Of a stretch of DNA of 64,000 bases, positions 1-10,799 are shown in pieces (the first letter of the stretch is position 1; each line of letters opens with the position of its first letter). The notes under the pieces were generated by a model that saw only the letters and a list, made by a program, of their open reading frames with translations, ran no database searches and had not been told where the DNA came from. Both the position numbers and the translations under genes were made by a program. Origin of the DNA: Prillingera fragicola (lineage: Eukaryota > Basidiomycota > Tremellomycetes > Trichosporonales > Trichosporonaceae); the NCBI GenBank assembly GCA_002335605.1, contig BEDY01000001.1:992001-1056000 (forward strand), given 5' to 3'.

Positions 1-114
1 GATAAGATGTGGACACATTTTTGGTTCTTCAATAGAGAATGGTGGATAACGTGTGAAAACACCGCCAGTTAAGTTGAATTAGAGGCGGGCCTGTGGAACT
101 CGCCCCGCACCATC

Positions 115-1628
115 CTATTGCCTAGCCTCCTCGAAGACGGCCTTGCAAGCGGCAATGGCCTTGTCGAGGTCGCCACGGCTGCTGTCGCAGGCGGTGACAC
201 CCATGTGGCCGACGCGGAAGTACTCCGACGCAATCTCCTTGTGAAGACCGCCAGCAACGACGACGTCGCGCTCGACGAGCTTGGGGAGGATGGCGGCTGA
301 GAGACCCTTGGGGTAGCGGGCGGCGGTCATGCCGTTGGCCGCAATGTCGCGAGACTTGGGCACAAAGCCGCAGCCGAGAGCCTCGAGCTGGTCCTTGACC
401 TTGTTGGAAGCGTCCTTGTGGGCCTGGAAACGCTCCTCGAGCGAGAGCTTGCCCTCGGTAATCTCCTTGAGACCAGCCTGGAGCGAATAGATGAGCTGAA
501 CGGGGGGAGTGGCAAAGTACTGGCCACGGCCCTCCTCGTAAGCGCGCATGATAGGGAGCCAGCGCTTCCACGAGATGTAGAAGGAGGGAATAGGAGTCTT
601 GCGGTTCTCCATGGCGGCAAGGGCGCGCTTCGAGGCCATGAGGACCGAGAGACCAGGGGGGACACCGAGACCCTTCTGGGTGGCCGAGATAACGACGTCA
701 AGTCCCCAGTCGTCAAAGCGAATCTCCTCCGAGGCGACGGCGCACACGGCATCGACAGCAATAAGAGTGTCGGGCGAGATCTTCTTGATGATCTCCGAGT
801 AGCGCTTGACAGGCGAGAGGACACCAGTCGACGTGTCGACCTGGGTAATGGTGACGAGCTTGTACTTCTTGTCCTTGAGAGCCTTGGTGAGCTCCTCGTC
901 CGAGACAATGTCTCCGACAGGGGCCTTGAGCTGGGTCACCTTGGCGCCGTAGGTCTCGAGGCAGTCGGCAAACGAGTCACCAAAGTAGCCAGTGTTGAGG
1001 ACTAGCTGGGTTTGTTAGTCGCATTCTGCTTGCCAGGAGTCGGGCAATGCGTCACGTTCAAGAGCTGCGTCCGGCGGCGAATCACGTCTGGAGACATTCA
1101 ACCGACGTAGCCAACCGTGCTTGGCGACCTGCACCGCTCGCCAATGCCGGACACTTGATTCCAGACAACTGTTCACCGCGATCTGCCGCCCATTCCAGCC
1201 AGGTACTCACGACGTCCTCTCCAGCCTCAACGGGGTTGCACGCGGTGGCGTCCCAGCCCATGGTGCCGGAGCCAGCAATCAGGAAGGGCTGGCCGGTCTG
1301 CTCGGCGTAGAGAACCTTGCGGAGCATGCGAATGCAGTCGCCGAAGACGGGGACGAATGCGGGCGAAACGTGCGACATGCCGGGAGCGGCGTTGGCAGCG
1401 AGGACCTAGCTCGTCAGCAATGCCCAGAATACTCTAAAGAGCAGGAGACTCACCTCATCGGAGAACTCGATGGGGCCGGGGATGCTGAGGACATTAGCTG
1501 CTTGCACTGGAAGACGGAGAAAGTGGGGGAGCTGGCCTCGAAATGGACAGGAGCTGCGACCCAGCTCTGTAGAGTGTGAGCGACACCTACACCAGGAGCT
1601 TGTGGGGGTTCTGCTTGAAGGGGGACAT
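115..1628 (-). CDS. AGX1: Alanine-glyoxylate / serine-pyruvate aminotransferase
   Basis: PLP-dependent fold-type I aminotransferase (class V family) that converts glyoxylate plus alanine to glycine plus pyruvate. Four exons were placed by splice consensus: 1628-1591, 1484-1454, 1405-1211 and 1005-115, giving 384 residues, the usual size of the family. The N-terminus contains the family motif IPGPIEFSDEV just after the first intron, then GSGTMGWD, NTGYFGDS, and the PLP-lysine context SATQKGLGVPPG. The first junction needs the donor GTAGGT inside the codon for Val so that it reads KLLVIPGP. No peroxisomal SKL-type tail is present (it ends EEARQ), so a cytosolic or mitochondrial location is left open. 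It is transcribed divergently from the phospholipase D-like gene. Family assignment is firm; substrate preference is inferred from the family. Confidence 0.9.
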
Positions 1629-2987
1629 GTTGAATGACTCTGATTACTTTTTCAGAAACGTTAATGCAGCAATAGAAGCGAGGAGAGTATAGTGGAAGTC
1701 GTCGGCTAAAGGCTTTATGACAAGACAGGGAGGAGACAGGGGCCGGCACTGCGGACAAGTTGCGCCGGATGTCCGTCCTGCAGTGGAGGCGAGTCAGTGG
1801 TGGTGGGCGGTGGGGCCACAGCCTGGTGCAGCCTGGGTGCTGCCTGGGTGGGCTTCAGCGCCGTGTCACCCCCGCCTCCACCTCTCCTAAATGAAATTAC
1901 AATGTGAAATACAATAAAGTGGAGGTCATTGGATCCGGAACGGAATAGCGGCATCAAATGGCCTCGTGTTTCAGCGTAAGCGGCCCTCCTGGTTAACTAT
2001 ATGTGATTATGTAAATAAACGTGACACTCATTAAGTCACCCCCCGGCGTACTGATCTCTAGGAATCTAGGGTCCACGACCCAAGGTCTCCTTTCGCTCAG
2101 GGCGGTTCATCGGCTCCGCTGACGTAGAGCGCAGAAAAGGTCTACATGAAGCGATACCCTATATGACCATATGCCGGCCACTCAAGGGCGGTACGGTGAT
2201 ACGGTTCATGTTCCATATGGTGGTACAACGTGTGCACTGGCCCATGCGCGACCCATGTACCGATGTTGGCGAGGGGGAGTAGCGGCCATGGCGGTTTGCT
2301 TCTTGTGTGTTGCGGCTATTGTGTGCAACACGGACAGAAGGGGCGTTGACGAACGCTGGTACGCTGGTACGCTGGGCGCTGTCTCGATTTGGACAGTGGT
2401 TGATCCCTGCTGCGTGTGCCTTCAGCCACCTGCGTACATGCTGCTGCCGCCCGCCACAACCATTGCCGCCCCTCCTCTGCGCCGCTGCGAGTCTCCCCCG
2501 CCCCGCATAACCGCAAAAGGGGATGGATCTCGGGCCGCCAGCCGCACCTCAGCCAATACCAAACCTCGTTCACTCCGGCCACGATCGCAGCAGTCATGGT
2601 CGCTTGACAATCTGGGATGCTGCTGGCCTGTTCTTGCCTCTGTTGCATCTATTCTCAGCGACGCCTGTGCACGACTGTTCATAGCATTTGTGCCTTGTTA
2701 GCTCGCGGTCCATACACTCTTAGCATTGCACTACACACACTTGTGCACCACGGCAGCACCACGTCACCCCCCATTCAGTCCGGTGCAGTGCCCGTGCACT
2801 ACGTCAAAACAAGGTCGGCGCCGCAGCCACTTGGGTCAACTTCCCTTTTGACCCTCTCCGCCAAGAATCCATTCCATCAAGGGGGCATTCGCAGTCAGAT
2901 TGCTCCACCCCGCCGCCCCCTCAAGCATCAATAAGGTCTTCTTGTTGTTCCCATCACACACTTCTGCATAGCAACTCGACTCCAACC
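1629..2987. other. Divergent intergenic region (1.36 kb)
   Basis: Shared upstream region of the aminotransferase (-) and the phospholipase D-like gene (+). It is CT-rich near both starts. Open frames here (for example 2171-2701) show no family resemblance and no coding-like composition. I see no RNA gene or repeat. Confidence 0.6.
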
Positions 2988-5900
2988 ATGCAAGAGGTCA
3001 AGGGCCAGCCGCTGGCAACCGTGGGCCTCACCCAGCCACCGAGCGGGACACAACTGTCGCATCCGCTAGACAACTCTTCCCAGCAGACGACCACACCAAC
3101 GACATCAACAACGGCGACCGCAACAGCGACCGCAACAGCGACCGCAACGGCAGTCGACAAGGCAGGAGCGCATCCCACGCTCAGCGCAGCACATCCAGCA
3201 CTAGATGCTGATCTCAAACGAACAACGACCAGGCCGAATCGGCCCAAGAAGACGCTGGCGGGCTACCTCGCAGAGAACCCAACACACTCTGTCGGACGAG
3301 CAAAGAAGCGCCTCTTCCCTGGCCCAAACCCTCTCAGCCGACTCGCCCATCGCTTCCAAGTCAAGCACTCGGTTATCAAGGGCATGACCGGCGCAGAGGA
3401 GAAGTACTGGGTGCAGCAAGGCCCCGAGCTCTGCCGGCTGGCCGGCTGGAAGCTTCCTGGCCAGTCTGGAGATGGTGTCGAGGTCTCGGAGCTGTTCTTC
3501 CGCATGTACCTCTCGCTCATGCCCACGATTGTCCGTGATCCGCTAGCTGGCGTGACATCGCCCGACCTTCTTGGAAGCACCACCACCGTGCCCCTGAGTA
3601 TCATTTCGCTCATTCCGGATATCATGAAGCATTACCGGGATGTCATTGTGCGTGCCGAGAAGGAGATCTTTCTGGCGACAAATTACTGGCAGTGAGTACC
3701 ACGCATGTCGGCCAGCGACTAACGCCAGACCATCTGACTCGGTCACGATGATTTCGGGTGCATTGCGCGAGCTCTCCGCCAAGGTAGTGGCCGCAAATAA
3801 GCCCAAGGTGATCGTCAAGATCATGTACGATCGTGGAAGCTGGGAGCAGCTTTGGAACTCGCACGCTCCTGTCCCTCCGCAAGGATGGAAACCGCTAGAC
3901 ATGCCAAGCGAGGAGGAGATACCCGGACTGCACCTCGAGGTCATCGTGAGTGGCCCTGATTCGTTTGGTTCTGACGACCCCAGAACTTTCACAAAGTGTT
4001 GCTGGGCACTTTCCACGCCAAGTTTCTCATCGTCGACCGCAAGGTTGTGCTGATCAACTCGAACAACATTCAGGATCGTCCCAACCTGGAGCTGATGATG
4101 CACCTCGAGGGACCGATTGTTGACGGATTCTACGACACGGCTCTGCACTCTTGGCACAACAAGCTCACCCCACCACTACCATGCCTGTCCACACCTTATT
4201 CTCCTCCCGTGGGCGTCGATGGCACGTGCAAGTACCGATTCTCGAACCAGAACCCCTTCTTGCGCGAAATTGAGGCTCTAAAGGCTGCCCGCGCCGCCCG
4301 CCAGCTGCTCAGGCGGCAGACCCAGGATGCGGACGCCGAGCGTTTGCGGGCGATGGAGGACGGCTTCCATCCCGCGCGCGACCGTCTTGTTGAGGCCGTG
4401 CGCCGCGTTGTTGACGACCAACGTCGCAACTTTGCGCACCGCCAGGAAATGCTCGAGAACCGGTCGAACCACGCTATGAAGGAGTTGCGTGGGTTTAGTG
4501 AACGCATGAGCCAGGGCATGGGCAACATGGGCGTGATGGGTTTTGGAAGCCGACCGGGCAGCAGGCGTGCAAGTGCTACCGACTTGACAAAGATGGCAGA
4601 GGACTATGACGAAGAGACTGCGGCTATCACTGCCGCCAACGCCCAGGCTACCAAGCCCGAGTCCGAGGCACCGACATCGCCCACACTGCACGAGTTCCCC
4701 GTCCGGTCTAGTACCTACCCGTCCAACCACCCGCACTTTGAGATCGGCGTCGAGTCCGAGTTTGCGTCTACCGCCAACACTTCGAGGCGGCAGAGCTTCC
4801 ACTCGGCTAATGATGACGTTGACCAGATCAAGGACCGTCTCGCACCGCCCACGGTCTCTGGTGGACAAGTCCTTGATGAGGTTGTGGAGAGTCCCCTGCC
4901 CATGGAGAAGGAGCTGCCGACTACAAGCCCATTTGACGAGTCAAGGGCGCCTTACCATGCGTCCAACGGCACGGAGGACGAGAGCAGCCGTTATCAACCT
5001 GATGCCTTGCGCGTCAAGCCGTCTGCACTCCGCATGACTCCGGGTGACCGCACACCAACAGGTGCGCAGACACCAGGCGGCCACTCGACGCGCTCGTTCC
5101 GTTGGGCCGACGACTTGGCCTCTGGCGCGCAGAGCCCAGCTTACCAGCGCAAGATATCCGTCGACGAGGAGATCCCTCCTGGACGCGGTAGCAAGCGCAT
5201 GTTCAAGCTGTCCAAGAGGTTCAACGCTGGCGCTCTGAGTGAGGCGTGGGCGACGGTCGAAGACAGTGACGAGCTGGACAATTTCATGCCGCACGTTCTG
5301 CACGCGCCGCACGAGCCGTTCCCAGTTGCGCTGTGCTCGCGTCGCCCGCACGGCATGCCTGGGCACCAAGACATTCGTAACCCTCAAAACGCTGCTTGGC
5401 TCGCCGGATGCAGGTATGCCAAGCACAAGGTGTTTATCCAGACCCCGACTCTGAATGCACGTCCCATTGTGCGTGCCATCAAGCAGTCATGCCGTCGCGG
5501 TGTCGAGACGACTTTGCTCCTTGACCTGGGATTCAACGACAAGGGCGAATCGATCCCGTTCCAGGGAGGTACGAACGAGCAGGTCGTCGACCGGTTGTAC
5601 AAGAAGCTCGGCAAGGAGGGCAAGTCGCAACACCTCAAGGTCTACTGGTACACCGGCAAGGGTGAGTTGCACAGCCGTAAGGATTAACGCTGACTAGTCA
5701 GACCAGATCCGACCACTCAATGCGGTCAAGAAGCAGCGAAACTGCCACATCAAGCTTGCCATTTTCGACGACGAGGTCGTCATCGCAGGCAATGGCAACC
5801 AGGACACGCAGTCGTGGTTCCACTCACAGGAGATCAATGTCATGCTGGACAACAAGCAGCTCGTCAAGGAGCTCATGCACGGTAAGTCTTTCTATTCCAT

Positions 5901-6091
5901 TGCCGGCAGATCTGACACCCCCAGGCCTCTTGAGCAACCAAAACACGATGCAATACGGCGGCGTGCAGGCGGATGGTGTCTGGCGCGACGAGGACGGCAA
6001 GACGCTCATCGACTACGGCGCCACTGGCGGCGGAGGCTTCATGAGCGGTGTGAGCGCGTTTATCGCGTTTGCCAAGACGGCAGCCAAGTAG
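2988..6091 (+). CDS. Phospholipase D-like protein with two HKD motifs
   Basis: Member of the PLD superfamily, probably acting on phospholipid head groups. Five exons (2988-3691, 3729-3945, 3984-5661, 5702-5881, 5925-6091) give 981 residues. Two catalytic HxKxxxxD motifs are visible: HAKFLIVD from about residue 318 and HIKLAIFD from about residue 882, each followed by a conserved Asn/Gln-rich strand (SNNIQD, NGNQDTQSW). Between them lies roughly 500 residues, largely Ser/Thr/Pro/Gln rich and probably disordered, interrupting the second catalytic half. The N-terminus carries a Thr-Ala repeat encoded by a 12-nt tandem repeat. No signal peptide or membrane segment is evident. Similar single-chain PLD proteins are common in fungi and are often annotated as PLD or cardiolipin-synthase-like; the actual substrate cannot be read from sequence. 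The splice sites are consensus and join the motifs in frame. Confidence 0.82.
3112..3150 (+). repeat. 12-nt tandem repeat coding for Thr-Ala
   Basis: About three imperfect copies of a unit like caacagcgaccg inside the first exon of the PLD-like gene, encoding alternating Thr and Ala. Copy number is in whole codons, so changes would not shift the frame. Confidence 0.65.
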
Positions 6092-6809
6092 CCGCAACGA
6101 GGCGATCCAGATGGATAAACGAGAGCGTGTAGCGCGGCGGCGGAAGGCGCAGGTCTAAACACCCCATACACACGCGCACACGGATGGCGAGACCTAGGAT
6201 CAAGGATCGAAGAGCCTAGACGCAGACGGGCAGAGGACCCATACCCGATAACCCCCATACATTTACTACCCCCTTATGTTGTTATAGTTTGTCTGCATTT
6301 GTTTGCTTTTTAAGGGATACTCCTCACGAATAATGACTGACCCGAAGTCGGTCAGTGCACGCACGACGCAATTTTACCTTTCGCAGATTTTCCTTCTAAA
6401 TAGCCATCAATTTGTGGGACCTAGATCAGTACTATCTTTCACTACCCGAGACGTGTCCGTGCCCACTGGCTGAGGGCGAAGTCTTTAGCATGAGTGAGGC
6501 GCAAATGAAGCCACGGACGCGTCGAGGATACCGGATGAACAAGCCACGACGCCTCGCGGCCCCTTTGCTTGAGCTGTCTCGCTGAGACTTGTTTTACATC
6601 GACTACTACTGGCTACCGACCAACTGTCTATCTGGGCATCTGCCAGCACCGTCCACCCACCCCTAATTCGTCACACTCATGTACACGTACATATTGTACA
6701 CGTCCGCGCCGCGGCCGCGAGCGCAGCTTGACCAATGGCTTGCTCGTCCTGCTTGGAGATCGCTGGCGAAGAATAAAGATTAAAATGTCCAACTCTTGCA
6801 CGTCGCCCA
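6092..6809. other. Convergent 3' region
   Basis: Space between the stops of the PLD-like gene (+) and the APSES factor (-). It should hold both 3' UTRs. No convincing gene or RNA was seen; the open frames are short and overlap the tail of the APSES gene. Confidence 0.55.
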
Positions 6810-9312
6810 CTATTGCATCCATCCGGGCGCCCGTGGTGTTGTCTGGTTGTTGGCACCGGCCGAGCGCGGAGTCTCGTTCTCCAGAGTCTCTATCAGCTGG
6901 TCGACGAGGGTGTCGAGCTCGGCGGGGTCGACGTCGCCGCAGGCGGCAGCAAGGAGGCGCTGGTACTGCGGGATGTTCTCCGTGGCTCCAGCAACAGTCT
7001 GTGCCTTGACCAGACGGTTGACAAGCTCGCCGCGACGCTTGCGCTTCTCCTCAATTTCTGCTCTCAACTTCTCCTCTTCCGCGGCAGCTCCTTCGGGGAC
7101 CGCTGTCAATGCCTCGAGATCACTGTAGTCCTCGCCAGCCTGGGCAGGGTCGTCGCCTTGGCGCCAGCGGGCCTCGCGAGCCTTGTCACCGGCCAGCCAG
7201 CGTTCACAGCCGCGTGCAAGAGACTCATTCAGGCGAGTACTGAGCTGCTTGGTGAGGGCCTCAACTTCGGCCTCCTTGGCATCCAGTGGCTTGGCCTGCT
7301 CCTCGAGCTCGTGCAACGTGCGACCGGCGTCGTTGACCTCGGAGTGTATGCTCGTGAGCATGGCCTTGGCCTGCAGAATATCGCGCTCCTTGGCAGAGAG
7401 CTCTGCGTCGTAGGATCTAGCCAGAGATTGCAAGTGCTGGTTGATGTCGGAGAGGTACTGGCCACCGGCGAGCCTTGCAGCCTCCGAGGTGTACAGTTGC
7501 GGGTGGTAGTTGGAAAACACGGCCGCGCCAATCGAGTTGGGATTGCGACCCTGAGCGCCAGCCGAGAGTGGCAATGTCCTCCCCAGCATGATGTCGGGCG
7601 ACGAACGGAAACGCTCGTCCTCAAGGATGTAGTCCTCGGCCGACTTGAAGTCGCGATTCCGTATCTTGGGGTCCGCTCCGTGGTCCAAGAGCGCCTTGAC
7701 AATACGCTTCGATCGGGCACGGGCCGCAAGGGTGAGTGCCGTCTCGCCATCCTCGTCCTGGAAGTTGATGACATCAGCCAGCTCCTGTGGGTAGTCGGAA
7801 AGACGTGACAAAATAACCTCCATGTAGTAGCGAGCGGCATGCGTCTTGCCCTTGATCAGAGCAAGGTTGGCGATGTGGTGGAACACGGTGCGGTTCGCTT
7901 TGTCAATGTTGAGGGTGGAACGGTGCAGAAGCTCAAACACCTCGGGAAACTTGCGCAAGTCATAGTTGTTGGTGAACATGACACTGCGCATGAGTGGGGT
8001 TTGCTCCAAGTTGTTCTTATCAAACATGCGTGCGCCTGCTGACAGAAGCAACTTGATGACCCGTGTCCTTCCCATCGCGGCTGCCCAGTGCAGCGCAGTG
8101 TGGTGGTCGTCGTCGATGATGCCATTTGGGTCCCAGTTGTACGGAGGCGAGGTGAGAACAGCTGGAATCTGGGTCGACTCGGAGACGAAATAGTTGAGAA
8201 TAATGTCGTTGTACTCGTCTTGACTCAGCGGCTCCTGCATTCCCCCGTACGTCCTCGGACTACCTTGGGGCGGTGTGCGCACTGCACTGTTGCCCCTCGC
8301 CCGTTGTAGCTGCTCGTAGCCGTCCTCATCCATCATGGATGCTGGGCGTTTGCGTGTTGAGCCAGCTCCGTTTCCAAAGTGGTCGATGTCCATTGCGTCA
8401 CTCGGAGGGAGCTCCTCGCCAGGCAGCAACTTGGAGCCTATAAGTGGTGAGGGCGTCGCCGACTCGGACATGTCATCGCCAGGCGAGTCGGAGTCATCTC
8501 GGGACCCCGCCACGGACTCGGGTGTAGCAACTGAGCGAACGGATCCACGGCGGAGATGGGTCGGCACCTGGGGCACAGCTTTGGCGATGCCAAAGGCATC
8601 CTTCGCAACCTTTGCCTCTTTGTTGGCTCGCTTAGTGGGCGGCGCAACAGCATGTTTGGGCGCTGGGGGCGGCGACACTGAACTTGGTACAAAGTCGATG
8701 ATGGGACGCAACAAGTCCTCGACGTTGTACTGCTTGGCCAGCGCGAGACCGCGCTCAATCGGCACCCAAGTTCCTGCAACAGTGAGCTCATGGCATCTTG
8801 CCGAGGACGCATCAAACACACCTTGGTACTTTCCATAACCACCCTGCACCTTCTCGTGTTCTCCCTTCTGAACCTCACGCTCGAGCACGCGCGTCCTCTG
8901 GGGCTTGTCGAAACCTGCCACCTTGAGGATCTGCGTGGCATTCAGATAGGCATCGGACCGACGACGCATGACAGCCACACTGCGGCAGATGAACTCATAG
9001 ACAGGTCTGCAGAGCGTCAGCGCGGCATAGTAAACAGGCGCGGCCGCGCCTGCGTTCAGTTGTGGGCGATGGCCACTCACACTCCACTAAATAAACGGCA
9101 CAGCAAGGGAACGCGTGGTTAGCGGCGGTCACAAACATTGGACGGATCATGCAATCCACAACATACCTGTACGTTGCCTGTAGGATGACACACCCTGTCA
9201 GCTCTTTGTTCCAATGTACATATGCATGCAAGGCCCGCAAGGATGGCCATGCTCTACTCACCTTGTAAATGGTGTTTGGGCCGATGGCACCCGCGGCTGG
9301 CTTTTTGCCCAT
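6810..9312 (-). CDS. MBP1: APSES-domain/ankyrin transcription factor (Mbp1/Swi4-type, MBF subunit)
   Basis: Sequence-specific regulator expected to bind MCB (ACGCGT) elements at G1/S promoters, normally together with a Swi6-type partner. Exons: 9312-9262, 9177-9167 (11 nt), 9086-9081 (6 nt), 9006-8822 and 8773-6810; total 738 residues. The APSES/KilA-N domain occupies about residues 14-110 and has the hallmark stretches RRRSDAYLNATQILKVAGFD and GGYGKYQG-TWVP. The middle has ankyrin repeats (TALHWAAAMGR, TALTLAARAR), and the C-terminus is coiled-coil like. The two microexons are forced: only 51+11+6 nt joined to the fourth exon restores the conserved IYKATYSGVPVYE. The 48-nt intron at 8821-8774 is in frame and stop-free, so a naive model would add residues inside the DNA-binding domain. 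An MCB palindrome lies in the upstream region. Confidence 0.9.
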
Positions 9313-9553
9313 TGCGGAAGGCTAGGCTGGGCCTCAGTGTGTGGGCGCGAGTACGAGTTTCGAGAGGGTGCTGCTAGCCAGTGTATCGTGTATTAGGGGC
9401 TGTAGTAGACCCGTCTTGAAGCTCGCGTTGACACTGGATGCCCAAGAGACTGATGTTGGAGGTGGATTCACGTAGCTAGAGTCCCGTTAACGTGGGTTGA
9501 GCTGCCTGACAGCGGTTCATGACGGGGTGGCGGAGTCGCGTGTGGTCAGCACT

Positions 9554-9563
9554 CGACGCGTCG
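9554..9563. promoter_or_regulatory. MCB-like palindrome CGACGCGTCG
   Basis: Ten-base palindrome containing ACGCGT, the MluI cell-cycle box bound by MBF. It lies between the Mbp1-type gene (start 9312, -) and the Rpc17 gene (start 9736, +). A second ACGCGT is at 9111-9116, within the second intron of the Mbp1-type gene. Binding is inferred from the known MBF consensus. Confidence 0.45.
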
Positions 9564-9735
9564 CTGGGTGGAGGGACGGAACCAGATTGAGCAATGGCCG
9601 CGGCATTTGCCCTCAGTGGCAGTTGTCAAAGGTGGAGGTGTCAGATTTCGAGTGTGGTGACGAGCAATGGTCTTGTTGTGACGAGTTGACAGTTGCTTGC
9701 TCGCCACCTACAGCGACAACACTACCTCTACGACC

Positions 9736-10643
9736 ATGAAGGTGAGTTGCATTACGAAATCGTATTTCTGACTCAATCTAGATCGCAAAGACAGCCCCGC
9801 AGCACCTCTCCAACTACGAGGTGCTTCAGCACTTTCTTAACCTTAAGAAGGACAATGACATCCTTGTCGCAGCCGCAACCAACCACGGCAACCGCGAGAT
9901 TGTGCGGGCTCGCGAGCATTTGCCATTGTCAAAGAGGGAACGGCAGCGTGACCCCCCAGAGCTTCCTGAGGTGCGCGAGCTGTCACCAGCCGCGATGGAC
10001 AGGGAAGACAGGGAGGCCAGGCGAGGTGTGAGCGACGATCTGGTCTGGGTCCAGGATGAGGTGCGTGCAGTTGTCAGATAGGTGTGCTGATGTGCTAGGT
10101 TTTAAAGTATCTCTGCGCCGACTACAACATCACAGCCCGCCAAACACCTGACGGCGTCTCGGGGCTCACCGACCAGTTGCAGGACTACGGATTGACCAAG
10201 GCCGAGCTCCTGCAGGTGTGCAACCTCGCACCTCGGTCCCAGGTTGGCCTCTACCTTGTATGTTGACTTGAAAGTGTTTAGGAATTCTGCCGCTAACGGG
10301 CAAGATTATCGAGGAGGCCGAGAAGCGTCTTGGGCAACCGTACGAGGAGACCATGAACACCCTCGTTCAAGAGGTCATTGCCCCAACCCTCCTGCCCGAG
10401 GTGCCAGAAGACTTGCTCCCATACGTCAACACGGTCCAGGCAACCGACATAGGTGAGTGGTGCCTGCACTGTACTGCGGGTGGATTGGATCTGACACCGC
10501 AAGCGCAAACTATCATGGATGACGCGGCCGAGTATGCGGACGAGGAGACGTATGGCGACGAAGAGGAGTTTGTCCACGAGGCTGAGTGGGGACCGGGACG
10601 CGAGGGCGGCGTCGACGACGACGAGGACAACGCCATGGACTGA
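9736..10643 (+). CDS. RPC17: DNA-directed RNA polymerase III subunit Rpc17 (RPC9/CGRP-RCP family)
   Basis: Small stalk subunit of RNA polymerase III, partner of Rpc25, needed for initiation on tRNA and 5S genes. Five exons: 9736-9741 (only ATG AAG), 9782-10060, 10099-10257, 10305-10452 and 10504-10643; 243 residues. The start MKIA followed by HLSNYEVLQHFLNLKK matches the family N-terminus, and LTKAELLQVCNLAP with IIEEAEKRL matches the HRDC-like C-terminal half. Yeast Rpc17 is about 160 residues; this protein has a longer linker and an extra Asp/Glu-rich tail. The last intron (10453-10503, 51 nt) is in frame without a stop, so the retained form would also translate. An apparent earlier acceptor at 10280 leads to a stop and was not used. 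Confidence 0.88.
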
Positions 10644-10799
10644 TCTTGGTCCACGGTTGTGTAATTGGCAGGAGGGAGGGTTTCTTATTGCATCACACAT
10701 TACTTGTAAGCATTATCATTATGTCGAATGAAACACCACGTCCGTGCAAGACCATGCAAATGGAGAGTGTACAAATCTATGGTGATCACTGAACATGTC

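Noticed and set aside
2171..2701. 176-codon open frame in the first intergenic region
   Set aside because: Cys/Ala/Pro-rich composition without family features, no splice context, lies in a divergent promoter.
10279..10304. Acceptor ttag at 10280 for the fourth RPC17 exon
   Set aside because: It reads into a stop after four codons; the acceptor ending at 10304 with branch site gctaac keeps the family sequence.
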